Shown here: in pieces, positions 1 through 5,291 of the stretch
How positions within the stretch are numbered: position 1 is the first letter of the stretch
Layout: each line of letters starts with the position of its first letter
Assembly: GCA_043768625.1 (NCBI GenBank)
Contig: JAYVKG010000004.1
Location: 1 to 8,084 of the forward strand
Direction of reading: 5' to 3'
DNA: 8,084 bases
Source: UKL13-2 sp043768625
GTDB lineage: Bacteria; Pseudomonadota; Gammaproteobacteria; Burkholderiales; Usitatibacteraceae
Notes under the pieces: model-generated
What the model saw: only the letters and a program-made list of their open reading frames with translations
Told to the model about the DNA's origin: nothing
Databases searched by the model: none
Translations under genes and position numbers: made by a program

Positions 1-158
1 TCGACAGTTAATTTTGTAATCAGAAATAAACGGCGTTATCGTTGGCCGGCAGTGTGCGCGGCCTGGCGAGGCGCAGCAACGTTTACAGGCACTGATTTCG
101 CGTTGTTTCCCAGCTGTCCTCAGATGCGTTACCCTTTGGCTTCAATTAGCGAGAGGCG
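1..158. other. Upstream region of mgtE, no gene assigned
   Basis: I see no convincing gene here. Plus-strand frame 1 is open from the window edge to a TGA that overlaps the mgtE start, about 53 codons. The peptide is rich in Arg, Trp and Cys and resembles nothing I know, so it could be chance or the tail of a gene that begins outside the window. The other two plus frames stop within the first 20 bases. No clear -35/-10 pair and no magnesium riboswitch-like structure could be identified by eye. Confidence 0.4.
151..156 (+). promoter_or_regulatory. Ribosome binding site of mgtE
   Basis: GAGAGG lies just before two consecutive ATG codons at 159 and 162. The spacer is 2 nt to the first ATG and 5 nt to the second, so the second is slightly better placed. 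The resulting proteins differ by one Met. Confidence 0.5.
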
Positions 159-1364
159 ATGATGATAAATGCACATCCGGAACTGATCGACGAGTTAACC
201 GCTCGCCCGGCATCTGAGGCCGCTAAACAACTTGCCGCGATCGATGCTCTAAGTGCCTGTCAGGCACTGGCCCAATTGAACCCTGCCTTTGCGCAAGATA
301 TCCTGGCCGCATTGCCATCGATACAGCGCCAAGCCATTATCAGTGCGGCCCCAGTCGACATCGCGCAACAGTGGAAACGAAATCAGCGGTTCGCGTCGGG
401 GTCAGTCGGACGCTTGATGGAGCCAGCGGTTGGCGTATTCGCGCCGGCGACGACCGTGGGCGATGCCATTGCGGCATTGCGCGACCTGATCAAATCCGCG
501 CTTATCACCTATGGATACGTCATCAACACGGAAAGTAAGCTGCTCGGCATTGTTACCATGCGCGATCTTTTGTTTGCCGGCCACGATACGACGTTGGGTG
601 AGCTGATGCTGACCAGTGTATTCGCGCTGACGCCGGAGGACCGCATTTCGGATGCGATGCGCCTCACATTGAATCGTCACTATCCTGTTTATCCGGTGTG
701 TGATGAAGCTGGCAAATTATTGGGGCTGGTGCGCGGGCAGGCGATTTTTGAATCGCAGGCATTCGAGATTACGGCGCAGGCCGGCAGCATGGTTGGTGTC
801 GAAAAAGAAGAACGCATCTCCACCCCGACGTTGCAAAGCTTCAAATACCGCCATCCCTGGTTGCAGCTGAATTTGCTGACGGCATTCCTTGCCGGCGGCG
901 TGGTGGCAATGTTCCAGGGCACCATCGACAGGTTGGTGATCCTCGCCGCATTTCTGCCGGTATTGGCGGGCCAGTCAGGTAATACCGGGTGTCAGGCGAT
1001 GGCGGTGACGCTGCGCGGCATTACGCTTGGCGAAATCAAGCGCGGTGATGGCATGGCGCTGGTGATCAAGGAAGGTTTGCTGGGCTTAATGAACGGTGCG
1101 CCAATAGGCGTCGTCGCAGGGGTTGCCATGTACGTCACCGCAATGGCCCAGCATTCGGCGAGCGCCATGATGCTGTCGCTGGTAACTTTTCTGGCGATGG
1201 TTGGCGCCTGCATGATCAGCGGCATTGCCGGCGCGATCGTGCCACTGACTTTAAAGCGCTATGGGGCAGATCCGGCAACGGCTTCCAGCATTTTCCTGAC
1301 CACTGCCACTGATATCGTAAGCATGGGTTTATTGCTGGGGCTGGCGACGGTGCTGGTGCGCTAG
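159..1364 (+). CDS. mgtE: MgtE-family Mg2+ transporter/channel
   Basis: Inner-membrane, Mg2+-gated Mg2+ channel; in this family cytosolic Mg2+ bound to the N and CBS domains closes the pore. The 401-residue protein has a short helical N-terminal domain (about 10-80), two CBS domains (about 85-143 and 148-205), a connecting plug helix (about 206-230) and a C-terminal pore domain of about five membrane segments (about 233-401). The family hallmark FLPVLAGQSGNTGCQ is at 265-279. DPA at 371-373 leads into TTATD, whose Asp385 matches the ion-selecting Asp of TM5 in the Thermus protein (Asp432). The N domain is roughly 50 residues shorter than in characterised members (about 450 aa), so gating may differ. 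The start is supported by a purine-rich site. It is convergent with the next gene and ends just before a hairpin. The family call is secure; other divalent metals such as Co2+ may also be carried. Confidence 0.93.
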   Translation: MMINAHPELIDELTARPASEAAKQLAAIDALSACQALAQLNPAFAQDILAALPSIQRQAIISAAPVDIAQQWKRNQRFASGSVGRLMEPAVGVFAPATTVGDAIAALRDLIKSALITYGYVINTESKLLGIVTMRDLLFAGHDTTLGELMLTSVFALTPEDRISDAMRLTLNRHYPVYPVCDEAGKLLGLVRGQAIFESQAFEITAQAGSMVGVEKEERISTPTLQSFKYRHPWLQLNLLTAFLAGGVVAMFQGTIDRLVILAAFLPVLAGQSGNTGCQAMAVTLRGITLGEIKRGDGMALVIKEGLLGLMNGAPIGVVAGVAMYVTAMAQHSASAMMLSLVTFLAMVGACMISGIAGAIVPLTLKRYGADPATASSIFLTTATDIVSMGLLLGLATVLVR

Positions 1365-1388
1365 CAGATTAAAATCGACGTCGCACGG

Positions 1389-1434
1389 GCGGCAAACGCG
1401 GTCATTGGTGCGGCCTTACAGCCGCTTTTGCCGC
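1389..1434. terminator. Hairpin between convergent genes, probable terminator
   Basis: A 13-nt inverted repeat with one mismatch (GCGGCAAACGCGG at 1389-1401 against CCGCTTTTGCCGC at 1422-1434) encloses a second hairpin, GCGGC-CTTACA-GCCGC at 1410-1425, which is followed directly by TTTT on the plus strand. The inner form fits a weak Rho-independent terminator for mgtE. The outer form could block transcription from both sides. The U-run is short, so termination strength is uncertain. Confidence 0.55.
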
Positions 1435-1462
1435 GAACGGCAATCTGCATGCGGGGTGGACT

Positions 1463-2464
1463 TTATAATTTGCCCTGCTGCCGCTGATTTTCGTGGCGTT
1501 TCATTTCAAGGTATTCGCGCTGCTCCATCTCGTGCAATTGTCGTGGATAGCGCTCGATGGCGGCAAACCAGTCGTTGATACGTTTTTCGAACTGTGATGC
1601 CGGCGGCAGGTTTAGCGCGCCCAGGTATGATTCGATCGCGAGGTAATAACGCATGGTGTTGCGTTCGACCAGACCGCGCATGCCGCCGACGTAAACCGGC
1701 TTGCCAGCGTCTTCACGGCCCACCTCAGTGAAGCCCACTTTGAGGCGGCCTATGGTATTGAAATACGCCAGCATGGCAATTTTTCCGCTCAACCCAAAGC
1801 CATAAGCATAGGAAAGATGCATAAACGTTGCGCCGTCTTCCATTGGCACGGCTTCGAGCGTGATGCGATAGTCGCGGGTACTGAGCGGTCCCTCGTCCGC
1901 GCTTAACAGCACGCGAAGGTAGTCGCTTCGGTGGTCACGCAACTGCCATGCAAACGTCAGAAGAAACGAATCTTGAATCGGCTGGTCAAATTTTTTGCCA
2001 ACGTTCATCAACAACGAAGTATTTCCCTGTAGTTGTGCGATCCGGCAGGACTTGGTATTAAGGTGAAGAATAAGAATGTCGCACCACGCTTGCGGCCCTG
2101 ACAGCGAATCGCTCATCTTGATAAACGGATAGGGGACAACCGCATAGATGTCGCCCTTCACGTCCCTGGAGGACTCGAAAGACTCAAGGACCAGCGGTCG
2201 TTTGAACGGATTGGCAGCCAATTGCTCCTGCAGCGCCACGCGCCGCGCGCGCAGGGAAATGGCAGCTCCGGCGTCAACGCTGCTGGCGGCGGGCAAGGCG
2301 GCCTTCGCAGGTGCAAATCCAGTCAGGAGCCAAAGAAAAACTGCCGCCGCCATCAATGGCGCGCAGGGCATCATCGCCAGCCGTGATTGATCCGCGACGC
2401 TCACGGCAGGTTGGTCCTTGCCAGCTTTGCCGGCCCGGTTTGGTATATCCGTTTTCCAGTACAT
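1463..2464 (-). CDS. Exported protein of unknown function (WCD...NxKxC motif)
   Basis: I do not recognise a named family. The 333-residue product has a hydrophobic segment at about 35-50 ending in AKA-A (predicted cleavage near residue 55), so it is probably exported to the periplasm. It is preceded by an unusually long polar N-region of 30 residues; Met31 or Met32 would give an ordinary signal peptide. The first ATG is kept because GGAG lies 8 nt upstream (2473-2476). The mature part has a conserved-looking core, YAVVPYPF at 107-114 and WCDILILHLNTKSC at 127-140, with two cysteines (128, 140) that could form a disulfide. The spacing and the alternating beta pattern faintly recall a START/SRPBCC lipid-binding fold, which is only a guess. 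The C-terminus is charged and Glu/Arg/Gln-rich, probably helical. It lies 16 bp after the phospholipase D-like gene, so the two are very likely cotranscribed and may act together on envelope lipids. Confidence 0.85.
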   Translation of the reverse strand: MYWKTDIPNRAGKAGKDQPAVSVADQSRLAMMPCAPLMAAAVFLWLLTGFAPAKAALPAASSVDAGAAISLRARRVALQEQLAANPFKRPLVLESFESSRDVKGDIYAVVPYPFIKMSDSLSGPQAWCDILILHLNTKSCRIAQLQGNTSLLMNVGKKFDQPIQDSFLLTFAWQLRDHRSDYLRVLLSADEGPLSTRDYRITLEAVPMEDGATFMHLSYAYGFGLSGKIAMLAYFNTIGRLKVGFTEVGREDAGKPVYVGGMRGLVERNTMRYYLAIESYLGALNLPPASQFEKRINDWFAAIERYPRQLHEMEQREYLEMKRHENQRQQGKL

Positions 2465-2480
2465 GCTGCAATCTCCAGTT

Positions 2481-3899
2481 TCATAACCAGTAGACCCAGA
2501 CGCGCGCGGCTCGTTCCTTTAAACGCAATAGTACCGATCGATTGCGCCACGCTTCGCTTGTAATCTGGTTTGAAACTGCGAGATCTTTTTCGAACATTGC
2601 ATTCATTTGTGCGCCAAAATCGGGGCTGAGAACGACCGCATTAACCTCATCGTTATGCAACAAGCTTCGCCAGTCCAGGTTGGTCGAGCCAATAGTCGAC
2701 CAGACGCCGTCGATCAAGACGGTTTTGGCATGCAGCAGGGCTTTACCGCGCTCAAATATTTTCACGCCGGATTCGAGCAGGTCTTCATAATAAGAACGAC
2801 CGGCGTGAAAAATCAGGGCGGAATCGGTCTTGCTAGGCAGGATTATTTTTACATCGACGCCACGCTTGACCGCCTCATCCAGCGCGTTCATGATGCGCTC
2901 ATCAGGCGCGAAGTAAGCGTTGGTCAGGTATACCGAAGTCTCGGCGCTGCCGATGGCCGAGACCAGGGTGTTGTACATCTGTCCTCCGCCAGCATCTGAC
3001 GAGCTGCCGATTGCCCTGACTACTTCCTTGCCTTTTTGAACTGGTGGCGGAAAATAATTCTTGTCCGGCAACGCGTCGCCTTTTTGCTTGGCCCAGGTTT
3101 CCATAAAAAGTTTCTGGAAATCAGCCGTGACCGGGCCTTCCACCAGCAGATGTGTGTCGCGCCACGGCGCCTTGTTTTTGTTCTTGCCGCCGTCCGATAA
3201 TTTACCCGAAGATCCGCTGGAATAAACGCTGCTAATATTTACGCCGCCGAGAAACACGCTTTGGCCGTCGACGATCAGAAGTTTGCGATGATCGCGCTGG
3301 TTTACCTGCCAGCCTTTTTTTGCCTGGAGCGGATTGACCGGATTAAATTCGATTGTCTTGATGCCACTGTCGTTGAGACGCTGGAAAAATGCCTTGGGTG
3401 TCTGCAGCGAACCAACGCTGTCGTAGATCAATGCGACCTGTACACCCTGTTGTTGTTTCTCAATCAGCGCATCCGCAAATTTCTTGCCCACTTCATCGTC
3501 CTCGAAGATGTAGGTTTCCATATTGATGTTGTACTTGGCGGCGGCGATTGCTTTAAACATGGCCGCATAGGTCGACTCGCCGTCCTGAAATAGCGTGGTG
3601 CGATTGCTCACCACCAATGGCGTACCGGCTATCGATTCTTCCAGCGCGAGATGACGCTCGAAAATCCCGGTTTCTTCGCTTCGATTGCTTAGATTGGCCA
3701 AAATGGCTTTGCTTTGCCGCGGTGACAACGCACCGTGTATCCCGACCAATTTTGCCGGCTGTACAGCAGTCGGCACCATGTCCGGCGTAACCTGAGGGAG
3801 CGAAGCGCACCCGGCGAGGCCAGCCACCAACGCCCCTATTACCAAACTAAAAAAACGGCGAAGGTACTTTTTATGCTGATCGAAATTTACGGCGCGCAC
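2481..3899 (-). CDS. Phospholipase D/cardiolipin synthase-like lipoprotein
   Basis: Phospholipase D superfamily enzyme with two HxKx4D catalytic motifs: His204, Lys206, Asp211 (HRKLLIVD) and His390, Lys392, Asp397 (HAKTVLID). Each is followed by the usual Gly/Ser-Asn element (GGVN, then GSTNLDWRSLLHNDEVN at 404-420), as in bacterial cardiolipin synthases. Such enzymes transfer a phosphatidyl group between phospholipids or hydrolyse the phosphodiester. The N-terminus (MRAVNFDQHKKYLRRFFSLV..., then LAGC) is a lipoprotein signal peptide with Cys31 as the acylated residue. Ala at +2 does not signal inner-membrane retention, so an outer-membrane, periplasm-facing location is likely. The 472-residue length is close to E. 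coli ClsC. The start codon is GTG, chosen for its strong ribosome binding site and an in-frame TAG shortly upstream. First gene of a two-gene operon. Whether it makes cardiolipin or is a hydrolase cannot be settled from sequence. Confidence 0.92.
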   Translation of the reverse strand: MRAVNFDQHKKYLRRFFSLVIGALVAGLAGCASLPQVTPDMVPTAVQPAKLVGIHGALSPRQSKAILANLSNRSEETGIFERHLALEESIAGTPLVVSNRTTLFQDGESTYAAMFKAIAAAKYNINMETYIFEDDEVGKKFADALIEKQQQGVQVALIYDSVGSLQTPKAFFQRLNDSGIKTIEFNPVNPLQAKKGWQVNQRDHRKLLIVDGQSVFLGGVNISSVYSSGSSGKLSDGGKNKNKAPWRDTHLLVEGPVTADFQKLFMETWAKQKGDALPDKNYFPPPVQKGKEVVRAIGSSSDAGGGQMYNTLVSAIGSAETSVYLTNAYFAPDERIMNALDEAVKRGVDVKIILPSKTDSALIFHAGRSYYEDLLESGVKIFERGKALLHAKTVLIDGVWSTIGSTNLDWRSLLHNDEVNAVVLSPDFGAQMNAMFEKDLAVSNQITSEAWRNRSVLLRLKERAARVWVYWL

Positions 3900-3903
3900 G
3901 GCT

Positions 3904-3911
3904 CTCCCCTT
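3904..3911 (-). promoter_or_regulatory. Ribosome binding site fixing the GTG start of the PLD-like gene
   Basis: On the minus strand AAGGGGAG precedes the GTG start with a 4-nt spacer. This supports GTG at 3899 over any internal ATG, and only this start gives the full lipoprotein signal peptide. Confidence 0.65.
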
Positions 3912-4446
3912 CTGGCTATGTGGCTACACTGCGGATAGTAATGTGAACGGCCGAATATTTAAACAGGCAAAACGCCAAAAGTCAGGTAAGTTTTATCCTA
4001 CAGTCAAAGCAAGTCTGCAGCTTCTCCAGGGAAGACAAGTAAGTCCGTTACCACGCGGTCGACAGCGACAAAGGGACATCCGCAGGCTGCGGGGGGCAAA
4101 GTCCCGCATATTAAAATGTAGACAGGAGCCGTGCAGCCTATCGCCTGCCAGACCCACATGTAACGCTGCAGGTAAATTATTTGATATCGGCAAATGGCGA
4201 TGGCACATATAATTTTTCCGCTTTTCCGCGACCTTGACGGCGCTGAGCCGAAATGCAGGATTGCCTACCTGTCGTCGAACCGGCAGCATTTTCACTTGGC
4301 AGTTTGTGGCAAAGCCGGGTTTTCGCGAGTCGAAATAAGGCAAGTCCGGCTATCCTTAGGCGCGACTTCATTGCGGCGCAGGCTCAGTGCGAGACAGCAA
4401 TAAAAATATTGCTTTGAATGGTGGCGTTTTTTTCAGTGCTATTTTT
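3912..4446. other. Intergenic gap of about 530 bp, structured but without a convincing gene
   Basis: Short open frames exist on both strands (the longest are 116 codons on minus, 3993-4343, and 69 codons on plus, 4194-4403). They lack a good ribosome binding site, a recognisable fold and coding-like composition, so I do not call them. The region does contain two abutting hairpins at 4080-4105, a perfect TATAAT on the plus strand at 4208-4213 with no -35 at normal spacing (TTGATA at 4181 is 21 nt away), and an AT-rich hairpin GCAATA-AAAA-TATTGC at 4397-4412. It should also hold the promoter of the PLD-like gene, but I find no clear -35/-10 pair. Confidence 0.5.
4080..4105 (+). other. Two abutting hairpins, possible structured RNA
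   Basis: CCGCA-GGC-TGCGG (4080-4092) is followed with no gap by GGGGC-AAA-GTCCC (4093-4105, one G-U pair). Both arms are complete, so the RNA of either strand could fold, although the G-U pair favours the plus strand. No U-run follows, so it is not a simple terminator. The function is unknown. Confidence 0.3.
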
Positions 4447-4455
4447 TCAAAGCAA
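4398..4455 (-). terminator. Possible terminator of the peroxiredoxin gene
   Basis: A perfect 10-bp inverted repeat, TTCAAAGCAA (4446-4455) and TTGCTTTGAA (4409-4418), starts inside the last codons of the peroxiredoxin gene. Read on the minus strand it is followed by TATTTTTATT. The loop is long (27 nt) and the stem is AT-rich, so this is a weak candidate. Confidence 0.35.
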
Positions 4456-4914
4456 CGCCAATACCTCGTTCGCATGCGTTTTGGTATTTATTGAATGGAT
4501 GACGTGCGCGATGACGCCTTTTTCATCGATGATAAACGTTACGCGATCGGCAATGCCGACTATGGCTTTTGCAGCGGACAGCAGTCCGCCGCCGCCAATC
4601 GCCCCGTACGCTTTGCCAACAGATCGATCGGTATCGGCCAGCAGCGGAAAATTGAGTTTGAATTTACTGGAAAATTGTCGGTGCGAAGATTCATTTTGTG
4701 TCGACACACCGAGGATCATCGCGCCCTTTGCCTGAATATCGGCGTTGGCGTCCCGCAGGGAACATGCTTGTGCGGTGCATCCCGGCGTGTCGTCCATCGG
4801 ATAGAAATACAGGATGAGTTTTTTGCCGAGATAGTCCTTGAGGCTGACTGTGGTGCCATCGGCGAGCGTTCCGGAAAAGTTGGGAGCGTGGTCACCGGGT
4901 TTTAGATTGGGCAT
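4447..4914 (-). CDS. bcp: Peroxiredoxin, Bcp/PrxQ type
   Basis: Thiol peroxidase that reduces H2O2 and organic (including fatty-acid) hydroperoxides in the cytoplasm, recycled by thioredoxin. From the chosen start the protein is 155 residues, matching E. coli Bcp (156). The active site YPMDDTPGCTAQAC gives the family PxxxTxxC signature (Pro39, Thr43) with peroxidatic Cys46 and a resolving Cys51 five residues on, the atypical 2-Cys PrxQ arrangement. Arg124 (ADRVTFIID) is the likely third active-site residue. The frame is open up to an ATG at 5028, but the extra 38 residues are unlike the family and would overlap the upstream gene. ATG at 4920 is also possible; 4914 is preferred because GAGA lies 6 nt upstream. 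It follows the small DUF3658-like gene after about 40 bp and is probably cotranscribed with it. Confidence 0.93.
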   Translation of the reverse strand: MPNLKPGDHAPNFSGTLADGTTVSLKDYLGKKLILYFYPMDDTPGCTAQACSLRDANADIQAKGAMILGVSTQNESSHRQFSSKFKLNFPLLADTDRSVGKAYGAIGGGGLLSAAKAIVGIADRVTFIIDEKGVIAHVIHSINTKTHANEVLALL

Positions 4915-4957
4915 GGTCATTCTCGAAAACAGGGAAAAGACAGGGCTAGCGTCATGG

Positions 4958-5188
4958 CTATGGGAGTTTGACTTCACTTCGCCGCCAGTTCGTGGCGTCA
5001 CCTTCTGCAACGAGTCGACCTTCATCAATCAGCGCCTCTACGCGTTTGGCAATCAACTCGAAATCGTCTTCGGCTTCTGTAACGTCGGCTCGATTCGTGA
5101 CTGACACTTTTGCAATCACCATGGCAACTTTTTGCCAATTATTGCTGGCAGTTGCGAGAATCGCGCTATCGATGTTTACGATATTCAA
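4958..5188 (-). CDS. Small DUF3658-like protein
   Basis: A 76-residue protein that I judge real from its pattern. Trp18 begins WQKVAMVIAKV, an acidic linker (EAEDDFELIAKRVEALIDEGRL) follows, and the C-terminus is GDATNWRRSEVKLP. This arrangement (Trp-Lys-Val-Ala near the start, a helix reading 'RI.ALI..G.L', then GD...WR.SEV.LP) resembles the C-terminal DUF3658 domain, here standing alone without the DUF1835 half. The molecular function is unknown. It has no signal peptide or membrane segment, so it is presumably cytoplasmic. The start is TTG; beginning at the internal Met23 would delete the conserved Trp18. It sits 103 bp after the acyl-CoA reductase and about 40 bp before the peroxiredoxin on the same strand. 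Gene reality is fairly sure; family assignment is moderate. Confidence 0.7.
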   Translation of the reverse strand: MNIVNIDSAILATASNNWQKVAMVIAKVSVTNRADVTEAEDDFELIAKRVEALIDEGRLVAEGDATNWRRSEVKLP

Positions 5189-5193
5189 TATAA

Positions 5194-5198
5194 CCCCC
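5194..5198 (-). promoter_or_regulatory. Ribosome binding site fixing the TTG start of the DUF3658-like gene
   Basis: GGGGG on the minus strand lies 5 nt before the TTG start (spacer TTATA). No in-frame ATG or GTG retaining the conserved N-terminal Trp is available. Confidence 0.45.
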
Positions 5199-5291
5199 GA
5201 TCGAGCCAGAAGTCACCAGATCGGGCGCAGGCAAGGCGAGCACGCAACGCCGCATGCGCGCCGATGTGGTGGCTTCGGGCGTGTGAAGAGT

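Noticed and set aside
1457..1469. TATAAT-like promoter beside the stop of the exported-protein gene
   Set aside because: It overlaps the TAA stop codon, has no matching -35, and would point into a convergent gene in antisense.
3993..4343. A 116-codon minus-strand open frame in the gap
   Set aside because: Its Arg/Cys-rich composition, lack of a ribosome binding site and lack of any family resemblance suggest chance.
4194..4403. A 69-codon plus-strand open frame in the gap
   Set aside because: No clear ribosome binding site and no recognisable domain; the C-terminus is Arg-rich and atypical.
4915..5028. N-terminal extension of the peroxiredoxin to the ATG at 5028
   Set aside because: The extra 38 residues do not match the family, would overlap the upstream small gene and would exceed the usual Bcp length.
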